A DNA stretch of 64,000 nt from NCBI GenBank assembly GCA_945957395.1, contig CAMFKE010000002.1:124001-188000 (forward strand), read 5' to 3'. The position numbers were made by a program, and so were the translations under genes. The notes under the pieces are model-generated. The model was not told the origin of the DNA and searched no databases. It saw only the letters and a program-made list of their open reading frames with translations. Origin of the DNA: an uncultured Opitutia bacterium (GTDB lineage Bacteria > Verrucomicrobiota > Verrucomicrobiia > Opitutales > UBA953). Positions 8,233-19,413 of this stretch are shown piece after piece (within the stretch, counting starts at the first letter, position 1; every line of letters begins with the position of its first letter).

Positions 8233-9993
8233 TCAGCCCACGGGAATCGCGTCGGACTGAATCTTCCAAAGGCGCGCGTAGGCGCCGTCGCGGGCGAGAA
8301 GCGCGTCGTGCGTGCCCTGCTCCAGGATGCGGCCGCGCTCGAGCACCACGATGTTGTCGGCGCGGCGCACGGTGGAGAGGCGATGCGCGATGACGATGGT
8401 CGTGCGATCCTTGGTGAGGTTGTCCACGGCCTCCTGTATTTGTTTCTCAGTGACGGTGTCCACGCTGGCGGTGGCCTCGTCGAGGATGAGCAGGCGCGGG
8501 TTCTTGAGCATCACGCGCGCGATGGTGATGCGCTGCTTCTCGCCCTGAGAGAGCCGCACGCCGCGCTCGCCGATGGGGGTCTTCATGCCCTGCGGCATGC
8601 GCTGCACGAACTCCCAGGCGCGCGCGCCTTCCAGCGCCGCATGGATCTCGTCCTCGGACGCGTCGGGCTTGGCCACGCGCAGGTTGTCCTCGACGGTGCC
8701 GTCGAACAGGAACGGGTCCTGCGGCACATACCCGATGTGCGCGCGCAGGTCGTTGAGCGTGAAGTCGCGCACATCCGTGCCGCCCACGGTGACGGAGCCC
8801 CCGGTGGCGTCGTAGTAGCGCAGAAGCAGGCTGGTGACGGTGCTCTTGCCGGCGCCGGTGGCGCCCACGAGGGCGGTGACGGTGCCCTTGGGCAGAACGA
8901 GGTTGAAGTCGTCCATGATGGGAGCGCGGTCGGAATAGCCGAAACGAACATTCTCGTAACGGACCTCCTGGGCGCCGGCGGGGAAGCTCTTGGGGTGACT
9001 GGGGTCGGCGATCTCCACGGGATGGTCGATCACCTCCATAACGCGGTCCCCGGAGCTCTTGGCGCCCGCGATCATGTCGGAGAGGTTTTTGAGGCGCGTG
9101 AGCGGATCGAGCATCATCTGCGCGTACATGAAGAAGGTGAAGAAGGCGCCGAAGCCGATCTTGTCGTTTACGAACATCCAGCCGCCCACCCCCATCATGA
9201 CATACAGACCGGCGTGGTTGAGGAAGGTGCCCGTGGGCGAATAGAACGCGTACAGAAACATGCCGCGCAGAATGCGCCGGCTGAGCTCGGACGACTTAGC
9301 CGAGAAAATCTCGGCGCGTTGCCGGCGCAGTCCGAAACCGTGGATGAGACGGATTCCCTGGATGTCCTCGATGAGCTGCGCGTTCATGTCGGCGTTCGCC
9401 TCGCGCACGGCCTTCCACAGCCCGGCCTTGCGCAGGAAGTACCAGCGGTCGAAGGCGGCCATGACCAACGGCGGCGCCAGCACCACCAGAGCGAGCACCG
9501 GCTGCAGGTAGAACATCATCGAGCACATCGCGACGAACGAGATGACGGCCAGCAGCCCCTGCTCCGTGCCGTCGATCACCACGCGCTCCACATTGTTCAC
9601 CTCCTCCGTCACACGCCCGGCGATGTCGCCGGCGCGGCGCGTGTCGTAATAGGAGACCTGGAGGGCGAGCAGGCGCTCGTGCAGGTCGCGGCGCAGCGCC
9701 ACGAGCACCTTCTGCTCCAGCGTGTTGTTCACGCACACGCGGGCCCAGTTGAGGAACTCGCGCAGGAAGATGCACCCGATGATGAGCGCGACACCGGGCA
9801 CGATGGCGTCGGTGCGCTTGTGCTGAAACACCTTCTCCACCACATCGCCCACGACCTTCGGCAACATCACGCCGAAGAGCGTGCCGCCCACGGCGAGCAG
9901 CAGCATGAAGCCGAAGTGGGCCTTGTGTTTGAGAAAGTAGGCGAGGACGAACTTGACGGCGCGCATGGCGAAAAAGGATACGGCGCGCAGCAA
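8233..9993 (-). CDS. MsbA-like ABC exporter (fused membrane and ATPase domains)
   Basis: 586 residues. The N-terminal transmembrane domain (about 1-320, six helices) is followed by an ATPase domain: Walker A GATGAGKST, Q-loop YVPQDPFLFDG, signature LSQGEKQRITIARVML, Walker B LLILDEATASVD and the H-loop in VIAHRLSTV. It functions as a dimer and could flip lipid A-core or export another lipid or drug; the substrate is not determinable. Start 9993 is used; an internal ATG 9 codons on is possible. Confidence 0.9.
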   Translation of the reverse strand: MLRAVSFFAMRAVKFVLAYFLKHKAHFGFMLLLAVGGTLFGVMLPKVVGDVVEKVFQHKRTDAIVPGVALIIGCIFLREFLNWARVCVNNTLEQKVLVALRRDLHERLLALQVSYYDTRRAGDIAGRVTEEVNNVERVVIDGTEQGLLAVISFVAMCSMMFYLQPVLALVVLAPPLVMAAFDRWYFLRKAGLWKAVREANADMNAQLIEDIQGIRLIHGFGLRRQRAEIFSAKSSELSRRILRGMFLYAFYSPTGTFLNHAGLYVMMGVGGWMFVNDKIGFGAFFTFFMYAQMMLDPLTRLKNLSDMIAGAKSSGDRVMEVIDHPVEIADPSHPKSFPAGAQEVRYENVRFGYSDRAPIMDDFNLVLPKGTVTALVGATGAGKSTVTSLLLRYYDATGGSVTVGGTDVRDFTLNDLRAHIGYVPQDPFLFDGTVEDNLRVAKPDASEDEIHAALEGARAWEFVQRMPQGMKTPIGERGVRLSQGEKQRITIARVMLKNPRLLILDEATASVDTVTEKQIQEAVDNLTKDRTTIVIAHRLSTVRRADNIVVLERGRILEQGTHDALLARDGAYARLWKIQSDAIPVG

Positions 9994-10038
9994 ACGCTTT
10001 GCGGCGCGACAGGGAAGCAGGAAGGCGCGACGGCAGCC

Positions 10039-10851
10039 CTAACCGGCAACCCCGGCCGCCCGACGCGCGAGCAGCTCGACGAGGGCCGGGTCGCCCGCCA
10101 AAGGCTCCGTCATATGACAGCGCAGGGAAGCGCTGACTGCGATTGCCTCCGCGCAGATCTGCGCGATGTCGCCGCCCGGACCGGCGTGCCTTCCCGAAAA
10201 AAGAAACTGCAACGCCACGATCACCTCACCCGCATCATACCCCGGGGTCGCCAGAGCGCGCTTGAGCAACGGCTCGTTGAAGTCGTATTCGGGCCCTTCC
10301 CTACGCTCCATCGAGGCCGCCATCACGCCCGACACCGAATCTCCCAGGCGAACGCGGAGCCTTTCGGCGAGCGCGTCCCGCACGGCCGTCACCGCGGGCG
10401 CTGGCGAACCGTGATCCACGGCCACGACGCGCGGCCGAGGCCCCGTGTCGGCAAGGCGGAATCGCACCGAGCGCTCCAGCATGCCAGCCACCGTGTCCAA
10501 CCCGTCCTCGTCCGCACACAGGCAAGGGGCGACGCGCACACTCAACGACGGGAATCGCTGCCGCAAGGCGGCGATGCGCTTGGGAAGATAATCGGCGAGA
10601 GCCAGGGAGGGGCCGAAGAAAAGGGGGAGCACGAGGAAGTCCGATTCGCCCGCGCGGGCCCGCCCGGCGATGAAGGCCTCAAGGGTGTCCGCAGGCACGC
10701 CGCCGAGTTCGTCCGCCGAGATCTTCGAGCTGTGCAGCAGGGACACGGGCGCCACCGGCGCGGCGAGCCGCCCGGCCAGACGCGCCGCCAGAGCGCGCAG
10801 GGCGAGCGTCGGCGCGGGCTCCAGCGAACCGTTGTCCATCAGGATGATCAT
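10039..10851 (-). CDS. CbiX/sirohydrochlorin chelatase-like protein
   Basis: About 270 residues, built as two similar halves. The second has the CbiX hallmarks VVAVDHGSP and FLFSGRHAGPGGDIAQ, and the first has LPLFFGPSLALADYLP in the matching place. Family members insert cobalt, nickel or iron into sirohydrochlorin, but stand-alone two-half proteins of this kind are not functionally defined. No corrin or siroheme genes are nearby. The start at 10851 (MIILMDNGS) is chosen over an ATG four codons upstream. Confidence 0.65.
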   Translation of the reverse strand: MIILMDNGSLEPAPTLALRALAARLAGRLAAPVAPVSLLHSSKISADELGGVPADTLEAFIAGRARAGESDFLVLPLFFGPSLALADYLPKRIAALRQRFPSLSVRVAPCLCADEDGLDTVAGMLERSVRFRLADTGPRPRVVAVDHGSPAPAVTAVRDALAERLRVRLGDSVSGVMAASMERREGPEYDFNEPLLKRALATPGYDAGEVIVALQFLFSGRHAGPGGDIAQICAEAIAVSASLRCHMTEPLAGDPALVELLARRAAGVAG

Positions 10852-10961
10852 CGCCCACCACACTCCCCGGTTTCATACGCGCGCCGAATCTTTTTTGCGC
10901 CGGCCGGGCCCGCCGCTTTAGCGCCTTGCCCAGCCGACGCGGGCGTGTTCGCTGCCGCCTC

Positions 10962-11348
10962 ATGAACGAACCCGCCCCCGACAAGCTTCATGAAATCTTC
11001 CGCATGCAGGAGGCGCTCAACCGGCGCATCGGCGTGGAAACCGCCGGCCTCAGCGACGAGGAGAAGGCGAAGTGGGTTCTCAACTACACGCGCGCCATGC
11101 AGCAGGAGATGGCCGAGCTCATCGACTCCGTGCCGTGGAAATGGTGGGCCAAGTACCAGAAGTTCGACGAGCAGAACGCGCGCGTCGAAGTCGTCGACCT
11201 GTTCCACTTCCTCGTCTCGCTCGCCCAGGTTCTCGGCATGAGCGCCGACGATGTCTACCAGGCCTACCTCAAGAAGAACGCCGTCAACCACGCGCGTCAG
11301 GAGACCGGCTACGCCGTGAAGGACGCCGACGACTCCCGGCACATCTGA
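10962..11348 (+). CDS. All-alpha (dimeric-type) dUTPase family protein
   Basis: 128 residues. Metal-binding helices of the all-alpha NTP pyrophosphohydrolase fold are visible: MQQEMAELIDSVPWKWW and VEVVDLFHFLVSLA, with the Glu/Asp pairs that bind magnesium. The KWW and FHF spacing matches the dimeric dUTPase group rather than MazG. It hydrolyses dUTP (and dUDP) to dUMP, protecting DNA from uracil. The ATG at 10962 is preferred over an upstream in-frame start. Confidence 0.8.
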   Translation: MNEPAPDKLHEIFRMQEALNRRIGVETAGLSDEEKAKWVLNYTRAMQQEMAELIDSVPWKWWAKYQKFDEQNARVEVVDLFHFLVSLAQVLGMSADDVYQAYLKKNAVNHARQETGYAVKDADDSRHI

Positions 11349-11443
11349 GGCGCGCCCGCAACCGGGATGCGAGCGACGGCGCACGGTAGGGGTTGAAAAG
11401 CGCCCGAAGACGGCCCACAAACCCCTCAAACCCCGTCATCCCC

Positions 11444-12130
11444 ATGCCCCGAACCCCCTCCCGCACGCGCCTCTCACGCGCCTTCACCCTCATCGAACTG
11501 CTGGCGGTCATCGCCATCATTTCCATCCTCGCGGCCATGACGCTCTCGCTCACCGGCTTCGTCCAAAACTCGCGCAAGGAGGCCCGCGCGCGCGGCGAAA
11601 TCAAGCTGCTGGAAGTGAAGCTGGAGGAGTTCAAGAGCCGTTTCGGCGACTACCCGATGGCCGAAAGCACCTCCGAGGCGGAATGGGAGCGCACCCTTTA
11701 CAACGCCCTGAGCGGCCGCTGGACCTATGCGAGAAAGGACGGCAAGCTCGTGTGGAACAAGACCCGCGAAGGCGAATCCCAGGACAAGCTCAACCCGCTC
11801 ATCGAAACCGGGAAAATCGGCACCGATGTGGAGGAGGGTTCCACCAATGCCGCCACCAAGTTCGTGGACCCGTGGGGCAACGCCTACCGCTTCCGCTACG
11901 GCAAATTCAACGCCTCCACCGGGAAACCCGACAACAACTGGGACCGCGCCGGCTTCCTGCTCATCAGCGCGGGATCCAAGTTTTCCGCCGCCGCGGAGTC
12001 TGAGTCGAAGTCGGTCCTGCCCGATAAGGACTTTTTCTCCGACGGCATGGAAAGCTCCGGCATCGTGCGCGACACCTACTTCGACGACGAATACCGCGCG
12101 GACAACCTGACCAACTTCGGCACCAAGTAA
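11444..12130 (+). CDS. Type IV pilin-like / GspG-like pseudopilin
   Basis: 228 residues. The basic leader RTRLSRA is followed by FTLIELLAVIAIISILAAM, a class III signal with prepilin peptidase cleavage after the Ala and N-methylation of Phe. A helix and a globular domain with a DPWGNAYRFRYG segment, typical of GspG-type pseudopilins, follow. There are no secretion or pilus assembly genes nearby; lone pseudopilin genes are frequent in Verrucomicrobiota and Planctomycetota. It may join a type II secretion pseudopilus encoded elsewhere. Confidence 0.85.
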   Translation: MPRTPSRTRLSRAFTLIELLAVIAIISILAAMTLSLTGFVQNSRKEARARGEIKLLEVKLEEFKSRFGDYPMAESTSEAEWERTLYNALSGRWTYARKDGKLVWNKTREGESQDKLNPLIETGKIGTDVEEGSTNAATKFVDPWGNAYRFRYGKFNASTGKPDNNWDRAGFLLISAGSKFSAAAESESKSVLPDKDFFSDGMESSGIVRDTYFDDEYRADNLTNFGTK

Positions 12131-12257
12131 GCCTCCGCTTCACGCGAGAACACGAGCCCGCCCGCACGCCCAGGCCGCAAGCCGAAGCCGGGCGGGCTCG
12201 GCGCGTACGCCGGTCGCCGAGCGGCTCGGGAAACGCCATCGGCGCGGCCAGAACGAA

Positions 12258-12292
12258 AAAGCCGGACGGCCCATCGGGGCGCGTCCGGCTTT
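12258..12292. terminator. Hairpin terminator between the pseudopilin gene and rpoD
   Basis: An 11-bp stem AAAGCCGGACG / CGTCCGGCTTT with a 13-nt loop between convergent genes; A/T-rich flanks on both sides. Confidence 0.8.
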
Positions 12293-12318
12293 CGCAAAAA
12301 CGAACCTGTCGGTTCGGC

Positions 12319-14625
<2,307 letters not shown>

Positions 14626-14844
14626 GCTTAAAATGAAAGGGGGAGAGCGGTATGGCCGTTGACACACTTGTCAAGTGGGGGGCTTGACAAGGATTTGTGA
14701 GGTTTGCGCGGCAAGGTGGCGCACCTCGCCGAAGCCGCCCACCCGCTCCGCCCCGAAAATGCCGCCGACCGCCCCTTTGAAAAACCCGGGATGCCGCCGC
14801 TTTTGACTTCCTCGCGGGGGGCCGGCGACGATGCTCGGACGCCC

Positions 14845-15606
14845 ATGACCAACTCCGAAAGCATCCTGCGCGACCTGGGCTCCGACACCCTCGAACCTTC
14901 CCCGGAGCTCTTTGAAGCCGCCTCCCGCGACGAGGTCGTGATCGCCAAGCTCACGGAACTGCTCGACCGCTCGGTCGCACGCCCCGGCTCGCTCAGCCGG
15001 CGCGAGGTGAATGTCGCGAGCTGGGCGCCGTATGTTTTCGCGCAAAACGGCTCCCCCGCCCTGCTTCGCCCGATTCTCGCCGTGGGCTCCCTGCGCGAGG
15101 AGGCGGCGCGCCCCCTGCTCGGCGCCTACGCCGACCGCGACCTGCCCGTCATCCTGCTTCGCCTCGCCGGCAACACCGTCGCCGAGGTCGCCGCGCCGCT
15201 GGTGCAGACCTACCGGGGCGCCCCCGAGGTGCGCGTCGCCCCCATCCTGGCCGCCGGCGCCGCCTGGGCGCACGGGCTCATTTCCCGCGAAGCCGCGCTC
15301 GCCCCGCTGCGCGACGAGCTCGAGCGCATGGCGAACGACTCCTACGCCGACGCCCAAGACGACGAGTGGCTCGACACGGTCCTGGACGCCGCGCTCCTTT
15401 TGAACCCGGCCGGGCTCGAGGATTCGCTGGAAGCCCTCCGCGAGTACTGGGGCATGGAGGACGACTGGGACGAGGAACTCGAAGCCTGCCTCGAGCAAAC
15501 CGAGGAGGAGGTGACCTCCCGTCTACGCGAACTCTTCCCCACCCTCACGCGCGCCATCGAATTCGTGGAACGCTGGGACGCCATCGACGCCGAAGAAGGC
15601 GAATGA
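14845..15606 (+). CDS. DUF1186-like helical-repeat protein
   Basis: 253 residues, strongly acidic, composed of helical repeats. The order resembles DUF1186 proteins: YVFAQNGSPALLRPIL, then LPVILLRLAGNTVAEV, then AALAPLRDELERMAND and WLDTVLDAALLLNPAGL, with an acidic GMEDDWDEELE stretch. The function of the family is unknown. It is divergent from rpoD and ends just before a terminator shared with rsmA. The ATG at 14845 is used; the upstream in-frame stretch is not conserved-looking. Confidence 0.6.
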   Translation: MTNSESILRDLGSDTLEPSPELFEAASRDEVVIAKLTELLDRSVARPGSLSRREVNVASWAPYVFAQNGSPALLRPILAVGSLREEAARPLLGAYADRDLPVILLRLAGNTVAEVAAPLVQTYRGAPEVRVAPILAAGAAWAHGLISREAALAPLRDELERMANDSYADAQDDEWLDTVLDAALLLNPAGLEDSLEALREYWGMEDDWDEELEACLEQTEEEVTSRLRELFPTLTRAIEFVERWDAIDAEEGE

Positions 15607-15646
15607 CCCGCCGGGCCGCCCCGTACCCGCAGGCCGGCCCCGAATG

Positions 15647-15679
15647 AAAAGCCCCTCGCTTCACGGCGAGGGGCTTTTT
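15647..15679. terminator. Terminator between the DUF1186-like gene and rsmA
   Basis: Stem AAAAGCCCCTCGC / GCGAGGGGCTTTT with a 6-nt loop, then T5 on the plus side and T4 on the minus side. It serves both convergent genes. Confidence 0.9.
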
Positions 15680-15684
15680 CGTTC

Positions 15685-16539
15685 TCAAAGGCGCGAGTCG
15701 AGGTCGAGCCAGAGGTCGGGCGGGATGACCTCGGGGCGGTCGGTCGTGGCGTGCCCGCGCTTGGGCAGGTCGGCCAGCCAGGCGTCGAGCGCGGCGGGGC
15801 GCTCGTCGAGGAACTTCAGGGCGGCGCCGAGCTGCTTGCGCCGGTGCATGAACACGGTGCGCAGGATGAGGCGCGTGAGGGGCTTTAGCCGGCGGCCGTC
15901 GGGACGGCGGCGCAGGTGCAGCAGGTACGACTCGACATCCGGCGGCGGGAAGAAGCACTTGGCCGGCACGGCGTGGCCGGGCTTGCGCTCGAAGGCGGCG
16001 CCCAGGGCGATGGTGATGCCGGCGTAGTGCTTGGTGCCCACGGGAGCGGTGAGGCGGTCGGCAGCCTCGCGCTGAAGCATGAGCACGAGGATTTCCGGAT
16101 GGTGCTCGCCCATGATGACCTCGGCCATCCACGGCGTGGAAATGGCGTACGGCAGGTTCGCCACGATCTTGAACGGCTTGCCCGCGTCGACGGATTGCGG
16201 ATACCCGGCGAGCGGGTGATCCATGGCGTCACCTTCCAGCAGGTGGAAACGCCCGGGATGGTCGGGCGCCACGCGGTCACGCAGGTGCTGCGCCAGACGC
16301 GGATCGGCCTCCACGGCGTACACGGTGGCGCCGGCGCCCAGCAGGGTGGTCGTGAGCGTGCCCAGGCCAGGGCCCACCTCCACGACGATGTCCCCGGGCT
16401 TCACATCGGCCAGTTCGAGCGACTTGCGCACGATGTTGCCGTCCACGAGGAAGTTCTGCCCGAGCTTGTGCACCGGGCGGTGATCCAGCGTGGCGAGCAG
16501 CTCGCGCGTCTGGGAGAGGCCGAAGGGTCCGGTCAGCAT
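15685..16539 (-). CDS. rsmA: 16S rRNA dimethyladenosine transferase RsmA/KsgA
   Basis: 284 residues. The SAM-binding motif EVGPGLGTLTTTLL lies near residue 55, the KLGQNFLVD start motif near 25, and the catalytic NLPYAIS motif (N-L-P-Y) near 127. The C-terminal domain carries FMHRRKQL. It dimethylates A1518 and A1519 of 16S rRNA (E. coli numbering). trpC ends 94 bp upstream on the same strand, but an inverted heptad element fills the gap. Confidence 0.95.
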   Translation of the reverse strand: MLTGPFGLSQTRELLATLDHRPVHKLGQNFLVDGNIVRKSLELADVKPGDIVVEVGPGLGTLTTTLLGAGATVYAVEADPRLAQHLRDRVAPDHPGRFHLLEGDAMDHPLAGYPQSVDAGKPFKIVANLPYAISTPWMAEVIMGEHHPEILVLMLQREAADRLTAPVGTKHYAGITIALGAAFERKPGHAVPAKCFFPPPDVESYLLHLRRRPDGRRLKPLTRLILRTVFMHRRKQLGAALKFLDERPAALDAWLADLPKRGHATTDRPEVIPPDLWLDLDSRL

Positions 16540-16548
16540 CGGGAAAAG

Positions 16549-16630
16549 AGGTGCGAGGGTGTGAGATACGAGGAGCGAGGGCTAAAGACAGTGCGATTCC
16601 CTCGAACCTCACGCCTCGGGCCTCGCACCT
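16549..16630. repeat. Inverted heptad element between trpC and rsmA
   Basis: The left arm (16549-16583) reads AGGTGCG, AGGGTGT(G), AGATACG, AGGAGCG. The right arm (16600-16630) reads CTCGAAC, CTCACGC, CTCGGGC, CTCGCAC. The outer ends AGGTGCGAGG and CCTCGCACCT are perfect complements, so the gap can fold into one long imperfect hairpin. The left arm ends 9 nt before the rsmA ATG. Confidence 0.8.
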
Positions 16631-16632
16631 TA

Positions 16633-17427
16633 TCAGGCATGCTGCAGCGCGTGCATGAGCTTCTCGACGTCGTCGGACTCCATGAGCGACTGGCCCACGA
16701 GGAGGGCGTCGGCTCCGGCGGCGCGCATGCGGGCGGCGTCGGCGGGGGTCTTGATACCGGATTCGGCGACCTTGATGATGTCGGCGGGCACCTGCGGCAG
16801 GTACTGCTCGGAGAAGGCCAGGTCGATTTTGAAGGTGGAAAGGTTGCGGTTGTTCACGCCCAGAATCTTGGGCGAGAACTTCAGCGCGCGCTCGAGCTCG
16901 GCGGCGTCGTGCACCTCGAAGAGCGAGTCGAGGCCGGCGAGCGTGGCGGCCTCGTAGAGCTCGCGGATCTTGGCGTCGTCGAGGGCGCGCACGATGATGA
17001 GGATGCAGCGCGCGCCGGCCTCGGCGGCCTCGACGACCTGGAGGCGGTCGAGCATGAAGTCCTTGCGCAGGCACGGGATGAAGCGGCGGTGGCTCGTCTG
17101 GAAGTCCACGACGTTCCAGAGGTCCTCGATGGTGCCGCCAAAATACTTCTCGTCGGTGAGCACGCTGATGGCGTCGCAACCGGCGTTGGTGTACAGGCGG
17201 GCCTGCTCCACGGCGTCCGCGCCGGCCTTGATGGCGCCGGCGGAGGGCGAGGCTCGCTTGATCTCGGAAATCACGGCGAGGCGGCCCGGCTTGCGCAGGG
17301 CCTCGGCGAAGGAGGTGCCTTCGCGGCGCATCGCGCCGAAGCGCGCCAGCTCGGCGTCCTTCACGGGGCGAAGGCGAGGGGCGATTTCGCGGGCCTTGTT
17401 GGCCATGATTTCGGCGAGTCTGTCCAT
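16633..17427 (-). CDS. trpC: Indole-3-glycerol phosphate synthase
   Basis: About 264 residues, a TIM barrel. Characteristic motifs are SEIKRASPSAGAI (catalytic Lys), ISVLTDEKYFGG, PCLRKDFMLD, LGVNNRNL and VAESGIKTPADA. It closes CdRP to indole-3-glycerol phosphate in tryptophan synthesis. No other trp genes are nearby. An alternative ATG at 17442 adds MHAAH, encoded by a palindrome; 17427 (MDRLAEIMANKA) is the more usual start. It diverges from rluB. Confidence 0.93.
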   Translation of the reverse strand: MDRLAEIMANKAREIAPRLRPVKDAELARFGAMRREGTSFAEALRKPGRLAVISEIKRASPSAGAIKAGADAVEQARLYTNAGCDAISVLTDEKYFGGTIEDLWNVVDFQTSHRRFIPCLRKDFMLDRLQVVEAAEAGARCILIIVRALDDAKIRELYEAATLAGLDSLFEVHDAAELERALKFSPKILGVNNRNLSTFKIDLAFSEQYLPQVPADIIKVAESGIKTPADAARMRAAGADALLVGQSLMESDDVEKLMHALQHA

Positions 17428-17428
17428 G

Positions 17429-17450
17429 TGCGCCGCATGCATGCGGCGCA
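17429..17450. promoter_or_regulatory. 22-bp perfect palindrome at the trpC start
   Basis: TGCGCCGCATG followed by its exact complement CATGCGGCGCA. It touches the trpC start at 17427 and overlaps the alternative start at 17442. It could be an operator or a translation-controlling hairpin; no factor can be named. Confidence 0.5.
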
Positions 17451-17556
17451 GGTTTCATGTTTCAAGTATTCTGTTGCAGGCGGCGGGCGGCGCATCGCGC
17501 CGGGAATAATCCGCGCGGGAACCTTCCTGAAACTGCACACTTGAAACTTCAAACGA
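17450..17556. repeat. Inverted heptad element between trpC and rluB
   Basis: Left arm AGGTTTC, ATGTTTC, AAGTATT (17450-17470). Right arm CCTTCCT, GAAACTG, CACACTT, GAAACTT, CAAACGA (to 17556). The arms are in opposite orientation around about 50 bp of GC-rich spacer. The right arm ends 20 nt before the rluB ATG, and the left arm is 22 nt before the trpC ATG. Confidence 0.8.
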
Positions 17557-17576
17557 CGGCGGGCTTCCTGCGGCGC

Positions 17577-18335
17577 ATGGAAGACCTCAACCGGCCGATG
17601 CGCCTTCAAAAATACCTCGCCATGGCGGGGCTGTGCTCCCGCCGCGAAGCCGAGGAATGGATTTCCGACGGCAAGGTGAAGGTGAACGGCAAGATCGCCG
17701 AGATCGGCCAGTCCGTCACGCCCGGCAGCGACCAGGTGATGGTCGGGCGCACCATCGTGCAGCCCCCCTCCGAGGACCGTGTGGTGCTCGTGATGAACAA
17801 GCCCAAGGGCTTCCTTTGCACCAATCAGGACACGCATGGCGGCCGCACCGTGTTCGAACTCGTCCCCCCGGAGTTCTCCAAAAAGCGCCTGTTCTGCGTG
17901 GGCCGGCTCGACAAGGACAGCGAAGGACTGCTGCTGCTCACCGACGACGGCGCGCTGGCCAACAAGATCATGCACCCGACCTCGGGCGTCGTGAAACGCT
18001 ACCAGGTGACGCTCAACCGCGCGCTCGACCCGCTGCTCATCCCTAAGCTGCTCAAGGGCGCCAAGGTCAAGGTGGAGCCGGCCGTGGAGGGCGGCGAATA
18101 CACCGAGGAATTCCTCCAGTTCACCAAGGTGATGATGAATCCGGAAAACCCGGCGGAGGTCGAAGTGCACCTCAGCCAGGGTCGCAAGCGCGAGATTCGC
18201 CGACTCTTCCAGACCTTCGGCTTCTTCGTGAAGGAGCTCTTCCGCTTCCAGATCGGCGGCTTCGTGATGAAGAAGATGCCCGCCGGCGACTGCCGCAAGC
18301 TGTCGAAGAAGGAACTCGAGCTGCTCTTCAAATAA
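17577..18335 (+). CDS. rluB: RsuA/RluB-type pseudouridine synthase
   Basis: 252 residues. An N-terminal S4 RNA-binding domain (RLQKYLAMAGLCSRREAEEWI, GKVKVNGK) is followed by the catalytic domain, with VMNKPKGFLCT and GRLDKDSEGLLLLTDDG (catalytic Asp in RLD). The C-terminal GRKREIRRLFQTFG motif is typical. Family members modify 23S U2605 (RluB) or 16S U516 (RsuA); RluB-like by overall similarity. The start at 17577 follows the repeat arm. Confidence 0.88.
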   Translation: MEDLNRPMRLQKYLAMAGLCSRREAEEWISDGKVKVNGKIAEIGQSVTPGSDQVMVGRTIVQPPSEDRVVLVMNKPKGFLCTNQDTHGGRTVFELVPPEFSKKRLFCVGRLDKDSEGLLLLTDDGALANKIMHPTSGVVKRYQVTLNRALDPLLIPKLLKGAKVKVEPAVEGGEYTEEFLQFTKVMMNPENPAEVEVHLSQGRKREIRRLFQTFGFFVKELFRFQIGGFVMKKMPAGDCRKLSKKELELLFK

Positions 18336-18440
18336 GCCCTGCGCAATCGCCGGGCAAAAAGTGCCGACGGTTCGCCGGCCGGCGAAAACGCGGCATCGAG
18401 CGCCCACCCAAATCACCCTCTAAAAACCTCCCTTCCCGCC

Positions 18441-19307
18441 ATGCAACTCATCGACGGCAACGCCATCGCCCAACAGATCCTCGCCGAAGTCAAAGCCAAG
18501 GTCGCCACGCTCGCGCCCGTCGTGCCGCATGTCGTGTTCGTGCGCGTGGGTGAAGACCCGGCCTCCGTCTCCTATGTCAGCAAGAAGGAGAAGACCGCCG
18601 CCGAAGTGGGCATGAAGGCCTCCCTCAAGCTCTTCCCTGAAAGCGTCTCCAAGGAGGAGCTTTTCGCCTGCCTCGACGCCCTCAACGCCGACGCGTCCGT
18701 GCACGGCATCCTCGTGCAGGCTCCGCTGCCCAAGCACCTGCCGGAGACCGAGGTGTTCAACCGCGTCTCGCCCGACAAGGATGTGGACGGCTTCAACACC
18801 ATCAACATCGGCCGCCTCGTTCAGGAGCTGCCCAACGCCATCGCCGCCTGCACGCCCGCCGGCGTGATCGAGCTGCTCAAGCGCTCCGGCGTGAAGACCG
18901 CCGGCAAGCGCGCCGTGGTCATCGGTCGCTCCCTCATCGTCGGCAAGCCCGCCGCCGTCCTCCTCCTTTCCAAGGGCACCGACGCCACCGTCACCATCGC
19001 CCACTCGCGCACCGAGAACCTCGCCGAGGTCGTGCGCGAGGCCGACATCATCGTGGCCGCCATCGGCAAGCCCAAGTTCGTCACCGCCGACATGGTGAAG
19101 CCCGGCGCCGTCGTCATCGACGTGGGCATCAACCGCGTGCCGGACGCCACCAAGAAGGCCGGCTTCCGCCTCGTGGGCGATGTGGACTTCGAGGCCGTGG
19201 CCCCCAAGTGCTCCTTCATCACGCCCGTCCCCGGCGGCGTGGGCCCCATGACCGTGGCCATGCTCATGAAGAACACGCTCGACGCCGCGCTGCGCGCCGG
19301 CCGCTAA
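18441..19307 (+). CDS. folD: Bifunctional methylenetetrahydrofolate dehydrogenase/cyclohydrolase
   Basis: 288 residues. FolD landmarks: [15 protein letters not shown] (catalytic Tyr and Lys), [40 protein letters not shown] (NADP-binding side) and [14 protein letters not shown] at the end. It interconverts methylene-, methenyl- and formyl-THF, supplying formyl-THF for purine synthesis. It is preceded by a C-rich leader ending CCCGCC before the ATG, with no SD sequence. Confidence 0.97.
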   Translation: MQLIDGNAIAQQILAEVKAKVATLAPVVPHVVFVRVGEDPASVSYVSKKEKTAAEVGMKASLKLFPESVSKEELFACLDALNADASVHGILVQAPLPKHLPETEVFNRVSPDKDVDGFNTINIGRLVQELPNAIAACTPAGVIELLKRSGVKTAGKRAVVIGRSLIVGKPAAVLLLSKGTDATVTIAHSRTENLAEVVREADIIVAAIGKPKFVTADMVKPGAVVIDVGINRVPDATKKAGFRLVGDVDFEAVAPKCSFITPVPGGVGPMTVAMLMKNTLDAALRAGR

Positions 19308-19321
19308 GACACCGGCGCCGA

Positions 19322-19403
19322 AGGTTTCAGACTTCAGGGTTAAGGAAAATCAGCCGTAGCGAGCCTGTCCTTCCCTGAAACCTCAAACCTGAAACCTGAC
19401 ACC
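19322..19403. repeat. Inverted heptad element between folD and the RDD gene
   Basis: Left arm AGGTTTC, AGACTTC, AGGGTTA, AGGAAAA (19322-19349). Right arm CCTTCCC, TGAAACC, TCAAACC, TGAAACC, TGACACC (19369-19403). All units are in 7-nt phase, with a spacer of about 19 bp. It starts 14 nt after the folD stop and ends 10 nt before the next ATG, so it fills almost the whole gap. Confidence 0.88.
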
Positions 19404-19413
19404 TTTCCGCCCC

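Noticed and set aside
16549-16630. Rho-independent terminator of trpC
   Set aside because: The gap can fold, but arms are heptad repeats without a T run on the minus side; classified as a repeat element instead.
17429-17450. Insertion-sequence terminal repeat
   Set aside because: A simple palindrome with no transposase or second copy nearby.
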